DNA of 64,000 nt from Rhizobium sp. NFR03. Lineage in GTDB: Bacteria; Pseudomonadota; Alphaproteobacteria; Rhizobiales; Rhizobiaceae. Under the pieces are notes generated by a model. The model saw only the letters and a list, made by a program, of their open reading frames with translations, did not search any database and was not told where the DNA came from. The stretch spans positions 1 through 64,000 of the forward strand of contig NZ_FOGR01000002.1 in assembly GCF_900111275.1 (NCBI RefSeq), given 5' to 3'. Of the stretch, positions 7,113-16,238 are shown piece after piece (the first letter of the stretch is position 1; each line of letters opens with the position of its first letter). A program made the position numbers and the translations under genes.

Positions 7113-9277
7113 TTCAGGCGCCCGCCGCCGCGTCCGCCGATGACGGACATCTGCGCGCGCAGGCTTTCTGCGACATTGGCGGCGTCCTGCGCATCGCGGA
7201 TGATGACGGGGCGGATGAGAACGATCAATTCGGTGCGGTTTGCGCTTTTCTGGGTCTGGCCGAAAAGTCCGCCGATACCGGGCATGCGGTTTGCGCCGGG
7301 AATACCGCTCTTGCCATTGTTGGTGCCGGTGCTGATCAGCCCCCCGAGCAACACCGTCTGCTGGTCGTTGACGGAAATCTGGCTCTCGATGCGTCGCTTG
7401 GAAATCGTCGGCGTCAGGGTGTTGGCGCCGCTCGAAACGTTCGAGATTTCCTGCTCGATCTGCATCGTCACTGCATCGTTCTGGCTGATGCGCGGCGTAA
7501 CGTTGAGAATGATGCCGGTATTCTTGAACTCGACCTGATTGATAACGGGTGCGACCGCGTTTTCGAGGCTCTGCGACTGGCGCGTCGTAATGGGCACTTC
7601 GTCGCCCACCTGGAGCGTCGCCGTCTGGTTCTCCAGCACCACGAGCGAGGGCGACGACAGCACCTCGACATCGCCGATGACATCGAGCGCGGAGATGATG
7701 ACGTCGGGATCGGCATTGGCGCCGATAACGAAATTGAGCCCGGGGATCTGCCTCTTCAGGACACCGCTCGCCTGATCGACGAGGCTGACGGAGCCGTTAT
7801 TGTTGCCAAGCCCGAGGTTCTTGCTGTTGATGAAATACTGGACACCGTATTTCAACTCTTTCGTCAGCCGCACCTCGGCAATCGTCACGTTGATGGCGAC
7901 CTGCACCGGTGTCGCGTCGAGGCGCTTCAATGTCTGGATGATCTGGTCGGCCCGCTCTGAATCCCCATAGATGACGACCGAATTATTGGACGGATCGGCG
8001 CTGATGCGGATCGGCGCCTGTGTCTCCTGCCCACTGGAGGTGAGATCGACGACATTGGGAACGCCGCTCATCGCCGTGCCGGTGTTCTGGTCCGACGTCG
8101 TGGCGAACGCGGAGGCGATACGCGCATTGGCAGAGGCAGCAGAGCCCGATCCTTCGGTTTCCGACATCGCCGGATTGCCCGACGCGGAGGGATCTTCTTC
8201 CGGCTGCGTCGGCATGGGCTGCTGGGTCGGGGACGAAACCGCACCGCCTGATCCGCCGAAGAGATTGTTCATGACGGCGGCAAGCTCGGCTGCCTTGCGG
8301 TAGCGGGCCTTATAGACGACGACGTTCTGGCCGGACTGCCCGTCCTGCTGGTCGAGCCGCCGGACCCAGCTTTCCGCCCGCTTCAGAAGTCCGGCGTTGC
8401 GCGAGATCGCCATGATGCCTTTGAGACGGTTGACCGCGCGAAACTGGATGGCGCCGCTCTGTCCCTGGCTGTTGAAGATGCGCTCCAGTTCCGGAACGAT
8501 CTGCTCCGGCCGGGCTTCGGCAAGGCGAAAGATCGAGACGGACTGGTTCTGCATGAAATCGGAGTCGAACGAGATGACGGCTTCTGCGACTTCGGCGCGC
8601 TGCGGACCGGAGCCGCGCACGATGATGCTGTTGCCGGCGGCGTTGACGCGCAACCCGTCGGCCTCGGCGACGAAGCCGGAGAGGAGCTCCATCATGGTCG
8701 ATGCCGACACGAAGCTGAGCGGTATGACGGAAACGCCGAAACCCGCCCGTGTGCGGCCGCCGAAATCCACCGTGCCGCCGGAAAGCCCGCTGGCGGCGAT
8801 GCGATACTCGCTGCCCGAGCGGATGAGGGCGAAGCCGAAGGAGGAGAGCGACGTCTCGAGCGTTGCCAGAAGTTGCTCCCGCGTAACGGGGCGGGCAGAC
8901 GACAGCGTGACGGGGCCGGACAACTCGCCGCTGATGGAATAATTCAGATGCAGCGCGTCGTTGAGAATTGCGCGGGCCACATCCTTGATGTCGGTGCGGT
9001 CGAAGTTCAGCGTATACTGCCCGGCGGAGCCCGTGTCCGATGCGTTGACCGGCGTCAGCCCGCGGTCCGGACCGAAAGTCTGCGTGCTGCCGGTGCGTCG
9101 TGCGGGAGATGTCGAGGTCTGGTCGGGATGCTCGCGTGGATTGCGCGCCTGGAGATCACTGAAGACGCCACCGGCGAATGCGGATTCGCTGTCGCCGTCT
9201 ATGGTCTGGCACCCGGCAAGAGACCCACCGGCGAGACCAACAAGGACGCAACACAGAACAGTGCGGCCAAATTGCAT
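7109..9277 (-). CDS. gspD: Type II secretion secretin GspD, predicted lipoprotein
   Basis: 722 residues from the ATG at 9275-9277; an upstream in-frame ATG at 9334 is less likely because it would hide the signal peptide. The N-terminus is a lipoprotein signal ending in the lipobox LAGC at about residues 22-25. N0-N3 domains follow, with a Ser/Pro/Gln-rich insert between the N domains at about residues 360-420. The C-terminal secretin domain contains VPITTRQ and the GIILNVTPRI and LLGGLI motifs. A lipidated secretin could pilot itself to the outer membrane, as described for HxcQ of Pseudomonas aeruginosa. It is first in the leftward operon. Confidence 0.93.
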   Translation of the reverse strand: MQFGRTVLCCVLVGLAGGSLAGCQTIDGDSESAFAGGVFSDLQARNPREHPDQTSTSPARRTGSTQTFGPDRGLTPVNASDTGSAGQYTLNFDRTDIKDVARAILNDALHLNYSISGELSGPVTLSSARPVTREQLLATLETSLSSFGFALIRSGSEYRIAASGLSGGTVDFGGRTRAGFGVSVIPLSFVSASTMMELLSGFVAEADGLRVNAAGNSIIVRGSGPQRAEVAEAVISFDSDFMQNQSVSIFRLAEARPEQIVPELERIFNSQGQSGAIQFRAVNRLKGIMAISRNAGLLKRAESWVRRLDQQDGQSGQNVVVYKARYRKAAELAAVMNNLFGGSGGAVSSPTQQPMPTQPEEDPSASGNPAMSETEGSGSAASANARIASAFATTSDQNTGTAMSGVPNVVDLTSSGQETQAPIRISADPSNNSVVIYGDSERADQIIQTLKRLDATPVQVAINVTIAEVRLTKELKYGVQYFINSKNLGLGNNNGSVSLVDQASGVLKRQIPGLNFVIGANADPDVIISALDVIGDVEVLSSPSLVVLENQTATLQVGDEVPITTRQSQSLENAVAPVINQVEFKNTGIILNVTPRISQNDAVTMQIEQEISNVSSGANTLTPTISKRRIESQISVNDQQTVLLGGLISTGTNNGKSGIPGANRMPGIGGLFGQTQKSANRTELIVLIRPVIIRDAQDAANVAESLRAQMSVIGGRGGGRLK

Positions 9278-9619
9278 GAATGCCGGCACGCTCTCAACAC
9301 TCCCCAGAGAAAGACGAGCCCCGCTCGCCATCATATCACCTCAAACGAAAACATCCGCCTGTGCAAGCTCCAAACCGGCCCGGCGCACGTACACCACAGA
9401 TCTTTCGTTAGAGCCGCCTGTCTTACGCAGGCTCTGCGTCTGCCCTGCATCAAGGGACGACGAAGCGAGACTTTAAGTTTCAGGGCGGCGCCGAACATTT
9501 TGAACCCCCGAACGACGAGAACCGGGACCTTGAAACTTTTTGCGCGCGGACATCGTCACCTCTGCGCCGGTGATGATGTGCCGGTGTGCGCTTTCGGGCG
9601 AAGGGGAAGGGAAAAGCAT
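9278..9619. promoter_or_regulatory. Divergent intergenic region, gspD / ferritin-like gene
   Basis: This 342-base gap must hold the start of the leftward gsp operon and the promoter of the ferritin-like gene. I see no clear consensus -35/-10 pair or operator. An imperfect hairpin (GCCTG at 415-419 of this kilobase with CAGGC at 427-431) lies at about 9409-9434. No conserved gene was recognised. Confidence 0.4.
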
Positions 9620-10519
9620 ATGACGCAGATGCAAGACGAGGGCCTCGTGCCCGCAAGAGCCATCGATCTCCAGGCGGGCCGTCGCGCCTTCCTGCGTTCC
9701 GCCGGCCTCATGGCTGCCGGGGCTGCAACCATCGGCCTCACCGGCCTGCCGGAACAGGCGCAAGCCCAGCAACTGGACGACGCGACGATCCTGAACTTCG
9801 CCCTCAACCTCGAATATCTCGAAGCGGAGTTCTACCTCATCGCTGCCTTCGGCCGCCGGCTGCTGGATGGTGACACGACGGGCAACGGCCGTCTCGGCGG
9901 CGTTCTCGGCGGGCGTAAGGTGCCCTTCAAGACGGCATTGGTTCGCAGCTATGCCGAGGAGATCGCCCGTGACGAGCAGGCCCATGTGCGCTTTCTCCGC
10001 AAGGCGCTTGGCGATGCCAAGGTTGCACGGCCGGGCATCAATCTTGCCACCAGCTTCACGGCCGCGGCCCGCGCCGCGGGCCTTGTCGGCGCAAAGGAGA
10101 CGTTCGACGCCTTTGCCAACGAGAATAACTTTCTGCTCGCGGCTTTCATTTTCGAGGATGTCGGCGTGACGGCTTACAAGGGCGCCGCCCGCTTCATCGA
10201 GAACAAGGACTTCCTCGAAGCGGCGGCGGGGCTTCTGGCTGTCGAGGCCTATCACGCTGGCGAAATCCGTACGCTGCTCGCCTCGCGCGGTCTCTTTGCG
10301 CAGGCAAACGCGATCTCCGATGCCCGTGATTCACTCGACGGCACCACCGATCTCGACATGGGCATCGGCAGCGCGAAGAGCGTGAATATCGTGCCGACGG
10401 ATGACAACGGCCTCGCCTTCAGCCGCACGCCGCAGCAGGTCCTGAACATCGTCTATCTCGGCTCGGGCGCAAGCGAAGCAAGCTTCTTCCCGCGCAAGCT
10501 CAATGGCACGATCGCCTGA
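9620..10519 (+). CDS. Tat-exported ferritin-like protein
   Basis: 299 residues. The start at 9620 has an AGGGAAAAG ribosome site. Residues 1-50 form a twin-arginine signal (GRRAFLRSAGLMAAGAATIG) that ends at an AQAQQ cleavage region, so the protein should be exported folded. The mature part is a ferritin-like four-helix bundle with a full set of candidate diiron ligands: EAEFY in helix 1, ExxH in DEQAH, FEDVG in helix 3 and ExxH in EAYH. It resembles the Ferritin_2/desiccation-related group. The catalytic or storage role is unknown. It is flanked by type II secretion genes on both sides but is followed by its own terminator. Confidence 0.85.
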   Translation: MTQMQDEGLVPARAIDLQAGRRAFLRSAGLMAAGAATIGLTGLPEQAQAQQLDDATILNFALNLEYLEAEFYLIAAFGRRLLDGDTTGNGRLGGVLGGRKVPFKTALVRSYAEEIARDEQAHVRFLRKALGDAKVARPGINLATSFTAAARAAGLVGAKETFDAFANENNFLLAAFIFEDVGVTAYKGAARFIENKDFLEAAAGLLAVEAYHAGEIRTLLASRGLFAQANAISDARDSLDGTTDLDMGIGSAKSVNIVPTDDNGLAFSRTPQQVLNIVYLGSGASEASFFPRKLNGTIA

Positions 10520-10546
10520 GCTGACACGATCCCTCCGCGAGTATGG

Positions 10547-10575
10547 CAGCCCGTTCCCGGACGGGCTGTTTCTTT
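10547..10575 (+). terminator. Terminator after the ferritin-like gene
   Basis: The repeat CAGCCCGT (10547-10554) / ACGGGCTG (10561-10568) forms an 8-base stem with a 6-base loop, followed by TTTCTTT. It lies 28 bases after the ferritin-like stop codon. It suggests that gspE uses a separate promoter in 10576-10740. Confidence 0.75.
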
Positions 10576-10740
10576 GATGCGACGGCACTGTTTTCAATGT
10601 GGCGTCATCCAGCCTGCAATCGGTTCTTGAACCAAGCCTCGTGCGGTGCTCAAAAGAGCAGATGATCGCGTGAATGCGTTGCGGCACCCGGCCCGTCACA
10701 GCCGGATGGGGTCGTGCGAGCGGGAAGAGGAGGGAGTACC

Positions 10741-12429
10741 ATGCAACCGCAGACTGACGCATCTTCTTCGGTCGCGCTTCCCCCGCAGGATTTCCAGAGC
10801 TTCCTGTCAGCGCGCGCAAGCGGGCTCCGGCCTGTCCTGGCGCAAGGCACAAAATCACTTTCGCCTGAGGAAATGTGGCGCGGTGGTCTTGCCACGGCAA
10901 CCGAAATTGCCGACGCGCTTGCCGCATACCATGCCCTGCCGCGCGGACGGTTCGAAGCGATCGCCGGCCGGCCGCATCTCATGAACGATCTGTCGCGGCG
11001 ATATCTGCGTGAGGCGCATCTCTTCCCCTATGACGAGGATGGTGCGCCCATGCTCGCGCTGGCCGATCCTGCCTACAGCGATGCCGTGCGCGCCGTGCAA
11101 CTGGCGCTCGGCGCACAACCGGCCCTCCGTGTCGTCTCGTTCGAAGAGATAGCGCTCCTGTTCGAGCGAGCGTCGGAGGAGCCGACACCGGAGACCGGTG
11201 TCGCCGCCATCGAAATGCCGGCGGAGACAGGCGATAGCATTCAGGCCATTCAGGATCTGGCACGCGGCGCGCCCGTCGTCCGGTTGATCGACGAGATTCT
11301 GGAGCGGGCGGTCGGGGCCGGCGCGACCGATATTCATCTGGAAACCGAGCGCGATCACCTGCGGGTGCGGCTTCGCGTCGATGGCTTCCTGCGCCGTGAC
11401 CAGCGGTTGCCACTCGGACTGGCGCCCGCCGTCATCTCGCGCATCAAGATCCTCGCCGGTCTCGATATCGCCGACCGCCGCCTGCCGCAGGACGGTCGCG
11501 CCAATATCCGCATCGGCAATGCAGAAGCCGACCTGCGTGTCGCCGTCATGCCGACATTGCACGGTGAAACAGCCGTACTGCGTATTCTCTTGCGCGATAG
11601 CAGACTGCTCGATCTCGGCCGCATCGGCATGAACATGGCCGACCAGCAGAGGTTCGAGGCGCTGCTGGCCGAGCCGCATGGCGTGGTCGTCGTCACCGGA
11701 CCGACCGGCAGCGGCAAGACCACGACGCTGGCGACCGCCATCTCGATGCTGAACGACCCCGGACGCAAGATCGTCACCGTGGAGGATCCTGTCGAGTACC
11801 AGATACCCGGCATCCACCAGACGCAGATCAAGCCGTCTATCGGGCTCACCTTCGCCTCCGCCCTGCGCTCGTTTCTCCGTCATGATCCCGATGTCATCAT
11901 GGTCGGCGAAATGCGGGACCGCGAGACAGCCGGCATCGGCATTCAGGCGGCGCTGACCGGGCATCTCGTGCTGACCACGCTGCACACGAATTCTGCCTCC
12001 GACGCCGTGGTGCGCCTGATCGACATGGGTGTCGAACCCTATCTGCTCGGCGCGAGCCTGCGCGGCGTCCTCGGGCAGCGTCTCGTGCGCCGGCTCTGCG
12101 AGCGCTGCAAAGTGCCGGATGACAGCGCGGCGGAAGGTGCGTCGACACGTGCGGCAAGGCGCGGAATCCGCCTGCCCGCCACGCTCGACTTTCACCGTGC
12201 CGTCGGATGCGAAGCCTGCGGCCAGAGCGGCTATCGCGGGCGGATCGGCATCTTCGAGGTGCTGCCGGTCGATGACGACATCCGGACGGCGATCCGCAGA
12301 GATCCGGACCCCGCCGTCATCGCCCGTCAGGCGGAGGAGCGGGGCATGACCTCGATGCTGGAAGATGGGCTGGCGAAATGCGCCGCGGGCATGACCACCG
12401 TCGATGAAGTCATCAGGGCGACCGGATGA
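10741..12429 (+). CDS. gspE: Type II secretion ATPase GspE
   Basis: 562 residues. The ATG at 10741 follows GAGGAGGG and is preferred to an ATG nine codons upstream. The domains are an N-terminal GspE/MshEN region, then a RecA-like ATPase with Walker A GPTGSGKTT at about 320-328, the VEDPVEYQ Asp box, Walker B DPDVIMVGEMRD, and the His box TTLHTNSA. A tetracysteine zinc motif (CERC about 452, CEAC about 490) is typical of GspE. It powers pseudopilus assembly from the cytoplasm and docks on GspL, which is encoded next with a four-base overlap. Confidence 0.96.
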   Translation: MQPQTDASSSVALPPQDFQSFLSARASGLRPVLAQGTKSLSPEEMWRGGLATATEIADALAAYHALPRGRFEAIAGRPHLMNDLSRRYLREAHLFPYDEDGAPMLALADPAYSDAVRAVQLALGAQPALRVVSFEEIALLFERASEEPTPETGVAAIEMPAETGDSIQAIQDLARGAPVVRLIDEILERAVGAGATDIHLETERDHLRVRLRVDGFLRRDQRLPLGLAPAVISRIKILAGLDIADRRLPQDGRANIRIGNAEADLRVAVMPTLHGETAVLRILLRDSRLLDLGRIGMNMADQQRFEALLAEPHGVVVVTGPTGSGKTTTLATAISMLNDPGRKIVTVEDPVEYQIPGIHQTQIKPSIGLTFASALRSFLRHDPDVIMVGEMRDRETAGIGIQAALTGHLVLTTLHTNSASDAVVRLIDMGVEPYLLGASLRGVLGQRLVRRLCERCKVPDDSAAEGASTRAARRGIRLPATLDFHRAVGCEACGQSGYRGRIGIFEVLPVDDDIRTAIRRDPDPAVIARQAEERGMTSMLEDGLAKCAAGMTTVDEVIRATG

Positions 12430-13529
12430 GCGGCATCGTCTCCCGCCTCGGTCAGCCGGCAAGGCCGCTGCTCTCCGCTTTCGTGAATGCGGTCGAGCCT
12501 GTCGTCATGGCGTTTGCGCCGGGAAAGCGGTGGGTTGTCGTCGAGGTCTCCGGCGATCCATCGGTAACGACGGAGGCCGGGCATGTGACGCCATCGGTTG
12601 ACGATCTGGCGTTCTACCGCGTCTCGCGCCGGGGCGCCGTGTTCCTCGGCCATGGCAGCAGCCTTTCGGACCCGGTGCGCCGCGATGTGCGCAGCCGGAA
12701 GATCGCGGAGACGGAGCTGCGCCTCAAAGCGGAGCGCGTCGTGACGACGCAGTTGAAGGTGCCGGCGGAAGCGTCGGGCTTTGCCGCCGAGATCGTCGCC
12801 AGTCGCCTCGACAGGTTGACGCCTTGGCGAGCGGACAGACTGCTGCACGGCTTCCATCTCGCCTCGAAGCCGGGCGGCGACGGGCAACTGACCGTCGAGG
12901 TCGTCGCGACCTCGCGCGAGATCGTCGCTGCCGGCATCGCCCGGCTCGCAGCCTTCGGTCTGGTGCCGTCACGCGTCGGATCGGCCGGCCAGCCGATCGA
13001 GGAGCGCCTCCGCATCGATCTTCTCAAAGGCGAGAACGACACCCTGCGCAAATCCCGCCGCAGATGGATCGCGGCAGGCACGCTCACTGTGCTCGCCCTG
13101 ACCTTCGCCGGCTTTCTCGCATCGACCGTGGCCCTTTCGATGAGCACGAGCGAGGTCGCAGATGCGCAGGCCGCGCTGGATGCGACCCGACGCAAGACCG
13201 TGGGTGCTTCGGGAAGCGGCGGCATTCGCGAACGCGAGGCGGCCATGCTGGAGGCGAAGACGCCGGACCGGGCAAGCTTCGTGCTGATCGACCGGCTCGC
13301 GACCATTCTTCCCGTGACGACCAGTCTGGATGAACTCGACATTCTGCCACAGAGCCTGCGGCTTGCCGGAACATCCACCGAGGCATCGTCCCTCATCGCG
13401 ATCATCGAGGCGGAACCGGCTCTCTCGCAGGCAAGCTTTGCAACTCCGGTAACGCGGCAGGAGGATGGTCGGGATCGCTTCGATATCTCCGTTATTCGTG
13501 GTGCCACGGCCGGAGCGCCCGCACCATGA
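12426..13529 (+). CDS. gspL: Type II secretion platform protein GspL
   Basis: 367 residues. The cytoplasmic half has weak actin-like GspL character. One transmembrane helix lies at about residues 215-237 (WIAAGTLTVLALTFAGFLAS). The periplasmic part contains a coiled stretch and a PilN/ferredoxin-like fold (ILPQSLRLAGTSTEASSLIAIIEAEP). GspL recruits GspE and contacts GspM. The gene overlaps gspE and gspM by four bases each. The sequence is divergent, and the call rests on topology, PilN-like motif and position. Confidence 0.8.
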   Translation: MSGIVSRLGQPARPLLSAFVNAVEPVVMAFAPGKRWVVVEVSGDPSVTTEAGHVTPSVDDLAFYRVSRRGAVFLGHGSSLSDPVRRDVRSRKIAETELRLKAERVVTTQLKVPAEASGFAAEIVASRLDRLTPWRADRLLHGFHLASKPGGDGQLTVEVVATSREIVAAGIARLAAFGLVPSRVGSAGQPIEERLRIDLLKGENDTLRKSRRRWIAAGTLTVLALTFAGFLASTVALSMSTSEVADAQAALDATRRKTVGASGSGGIREREAAMLEAKTPDRASFVLIDRLATILPVTTSLDELDILPQSLRLAGTSTEASSLIAIIEAEPALSQASFATPVTRQEDGRDRFDISVIRGATAGAPAP

Positions 13530-14164
13530 CCGTATCGCCGCCACGCATGCAGGCGCTTCGCCTCTCGGCCATCCTCGTCTTCATCGGGTTCCCGGCGCTG
13601 TTCCTGACGCTGGGCGTGCTCAACTCTCTCCAGATCGCCGAGAATCGCATGATGGTGGTGGAGACCACCCGGCAGGCCGGCCTGCTCGAGCGGCGGCTGG
13701 CGACCGTCCCGGCCCTGACCGGAGACACGACGCCAAGCCTCACCATCGAAGGCTCCTCGCGAACCGCGGCCATCGCACGGCTGCAACAGACGATCCTCGA
13801 TGCCGTCATGGCCGCTCCCGGCCGGATCATCGAGACGACGGCGACCGAAGGCGACGTGGCGGAGGGCGAGGAGAGCGACCATATTGCGGTCGCGACGACC
13901 TTCGATATCGACAATGACGGCCTTCTCCGCCTGCTCTACCAGGTGGAAAGCGGCCTGCCTTTGATGACCGTGGAAAGCCTCTCGATCCGCCGGCTTGCCC
14001 GTCCGGAGGGGGCAAGCACTGACGGAACAAGCACTGACGGGGCCGGTGCGGAGGGAGCAGGGGCGGGTGAAGACGGGCAGATCCTGCTGCGGGTCGATAT
14101 GTCGATCGGCGCGCGGTGGACACGGAAAACGGAGCCGGATGCGAGCCCGGAGACCGGATCGTGA
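13526..14164 (+). CDS. gspM: Type II secretion protein GspM (subtype b)
   Basis: 212 residues with one N-terminal membrane helix (about 10-32, LSAILVFIGFPALFLTLGVLNSL), a short coiled region and a periplasmic ferredoxin-like domain (DGLLRLLYQVESGLPLMTVESLSIRR). This fits the GspMb family. A low-complexity Thr/Gly/Ala segment with a repeated STDG unit lies at about 160-178. GspM links GspL to the C/N protein. It overlaps gspL at its start and the next gene at its stop. Confidence 0.8.
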   Translation: MTVSPPRMQALRLSAILVFIGFPALFLTLGVLNSLQIAENRMMVVETTRQAGLLERRLATVPALTGDTTPSLTIEGSSRTAAIARLQQTILDAVMAAPGRIIETTATEGDVAEGEESDHIAVATTFDIDNDGLLRLLYQVESGLPLMTVESLSIRRLARPEGASTDGTSTDGAGAEGAGAGEDGQILLRVDMSIGARWTRKTEPDASPETGS

Positions 14165-14745
14165 TGCGGATGCTTCGATCGGCACCATGGCGGCAAGGCC
14201 GCAGCCGTCTGCTCGGCATCCCCTTTCTTGCGGCAGGTCTCTGCATGTGTGCTGCAGGCTCCGCTACGGCGCAGGACGTGCCGATTTCCGGCGCAGGTCC
14301 GGAGCCGATCCCGAATCCGAATCCCTTGTCGGCCATCGATCCCGCATCGCTGACCGGGTTCCGCGACCGTCCTCTCTTCTCCCCCAGCCGGACGCGTCCG
14401 CCCGATCCCGTTGCCGAACCTGCTCCCGAGGTGGCGGAGCCGCCAACGGAACAGCCAGCGGAGCCGATGACCCTGCAACTCCTCGGCGTCATCGGCACGC
14501 CGGACGGCACCAGCGCGCTCGTGCGCGACGAGAGCGACGACACGCGTCAGGTGCTGCGAAAGGGAGATGTCTTTCGGGGCTGGTCCGTCGTCTCGATCGA
14601 CGGCCAGGAAATGGTGCTCGACCGGGACGGGGAGACGATGCGTTTTCCAACCTTCAAGCCGTCCGACGAGCCAACGAGCGAGGCAACGCCGGACAACGAG
14701 ACCCAGTTGATGCCGGATCTCGAAGGTTCAGGCACCACCCCTTGA
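14164..14745 (+). CDS. gspC: Type II secretion GspC/GspN-like protein with signal peptide
   Basis: 193 residues from the ATG at 14164, which overlaps the gspM stop. The N-terminus is hydrophobic and ends in GSATA|QD, a likely signal peptidase I site, rather than the permanent membrane anchor of classical GspC. A proline-rich linker with the DRPLFSPSRTRPP motif follows. Residues about 100-160 (LQLLGVIGTPDG, then KGDVFRGWSVVSIDG) match the homology region that binds secretin N0. There is no PDZ domain. It could equally be annotated GspN. It ends the rightward gspE-L-M-C operon. Confidence 0.75.
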   Translation: MRMLRSAPWRQGRSRLLGIPFLAAGLCMCAAGSATAQDVPISGAGPEPIPNPNPLSAIDPASLTGFRDRPLFSPSRTRPPDPVAEPAPEVAEPPTEQPAEPMTLQLLGVIGTPDGTSALVRDESDDTRQVLRKGDVFRGWSVVSIDGQEMVLDRDGETMRFPTFKPSDEPTSEATPDNETQLMPDLEGSGTTP

Positions 14746-14775
14746 GCGGGATGCGCCTGAGCCGATCACGATCTG

Positions 14776-15999
14776 TCAGGCGGCCTGATGATCGACCGGC
14801 GTCTGTTCCCGACGATTCGTGAACCGCAGGATGATGTAGCCGAGCAGACCGGCAATCAGCGATCCGATCAGGATGCCCACCTTGACGCGATCCTGCATGT
14901 CGGGATCGGAAAAGGCGAGAAGCCCGATGAAGAGGCTCATGGTAAAGCCGATGCCGCAGACGAGGGAGACGCCGAAGGTCTGGCCCCAGCTCGCTCTCGC
15001 CGGCAGGTCCGCAAGGCCCGCCTTGACGAGGATCAGCACCGTACCGAACACTCCGATGCACTTGCCGAGCACCAGCCCTGCGGCCACGCCGAGCGTCACA
15101 GGCTCCAGGAGCGCCGACAGGCTGACATGCGCGAAGGAGACACCGGCATTGGCAAAGCCGAAGATCGGCACGATCACGAAGGCGACCGGCTTGTGGAGCG
15201 CATGCTCCAGACGATGCAGCGGCGATGTGTCTGGCGTGGCCTCGGGCGTACCAGGAGTGCGGCGGATCGGGATGGTCAGTGCCAGAATGACGCCGGCAAG
15301 CGTGGCATGCACGCCCGAGGCGAAGACCAGCACCCAGAGCACCGCGCCGAGCGCCAGATAGGGCAGCAGGCGCTGCACGCCGGAGCGGTTGAGCGCCACC
15401 AGCGCACCGATGACGATCGCCGCGCCGCCAAGCGCCATCAGGTTCATGTCCGAGGTGTAGAACAGCGCGATGATCACGACGGCGCCGAGATCGTCGATGA
15501 TGGCAAGCGCCGCAAGAAAGATCTTCAGCGAGGCCGGCACGCGCGGTCCGAGCAACGAGAGAACGCCGAGTGCAAAGGCGATATCTGTCGCCGACGGCAC
15601 GGCCCAGCCATGCACCGCAACAGGGTCCCGATAGTTGAAGGCGATGTAGATCAGCGCCGGCACGGCCATGCCGCCGGCAGCCGCCGCACCCGGAAGAATG
15701 CGCCGGCTCCAGGTGGAGAGTTGCCCGTCAAGCAGTTCACGCTTGATTTCGAGACCAACCAGCAGAAAGAAGGCGGCCATCAGCAGGTCGTTGATCCAGT
15801 GCTGGAGGCTCAGAGGTCCGACATAGACGTGCAGCGCGCCGAAATACGCGTCCGCAAGAGGAGAGTTCGCGGTGAGGATGGCGAGCAGGGCCACGCCCAT
15901 CAGCAGCAGGCCGCTCGATGTCTCATTGTCCAGAAATTTACGGATGGTCGACTGGATGCGGCCATGGGAAACGGGGGGCGATACGTGGCGTTCGGTCAT
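14776..15999 (-). CDS. nhaA: Na+/H+ antiporter NhaA
   Basis: 407 residues from the ATG at 15997-15999, which has a GAGGTG ribosome site; an upstream ATG at 16071 adds a non-conserved leader. About 11-12 membrane helices are visible. The paired aspartates of the ion-binding site lie in [16 protein letters not shown] (about residues 168-169), and the ATDIAFALG motif precedes them. NhaA exchanges Na+ or Li+ for protons and keeps internal pH under alkaline or salt stress. It is a single gene converging on the gsp operon. Confidence 0.95.
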   Translation of the reverse strand: MTERHVSPPVSHGRIQSTIRKFLDNETSSGLLLMGVALLAILTANSPLADAYFGALHVYVGPLSLQHWINDLLMAAFFLLVGLEIKRELLDGQLSTWSRRILPGAAAAGGMAVPALIYIAFNYRDPVAVHGWAVPSATDIAFALGVLSLLGPRVPASLKIFLAALAIIDDLGAVVIIALFYTSDMNLMALGGAAIVIGALVALNRSGVQRLLPYLALGAVLWVLVFASGVHATLAGVILALTIPIRRTPGTPEATPDTSPLHRLEHALHKPVAFVIVPIFGFANAGVSFAHVSLSALLEPVTLGVAAGLVLGKCIGVFGTVLILVKAGLADLPARASWGQTFGVSLVCGIGFTMSLFIGLLAFSDPDMQDRVKVGILIGSLIAGLLGYIILRFTNRREQTPVDHQAA

Positions 16000-16238
16000 G
16001 CGCTTGGCACCTCGAAAAAGGTTGGACACAGTCTCCGTAGGTTTTCGGGAAGCCGAGGGCGCACGCAGCACACGCCCACTATCTTATATCGGGCGAAGGT
16101 CCTCAGGACCAGCATTTTCGGGTCGCAGCACGCCTCTTCGTCAGTAAACGCGCACGATAGACAGGCCGGAAGCGCTCCCGGCCCGATCTTCGTTCGCCAA
16201 CACGGCCCCTGGTCGCGGTTGCTCGATGACGTCTGCTT

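Noticed and set aside
9409-9434. Hairpin upstream of the ferritin-like gene as a riboswitch
   Set aside because: The stem is short and bulged, and no conserved riboswitch core was recognised.
9620-10519. Ferritin-like protein as a bacterioferritin or Dps
   Set aside because: Length, Tat signal and the ligand spacing do not fit cage-forming ferritins; the Ferritin_2-like group fits better.
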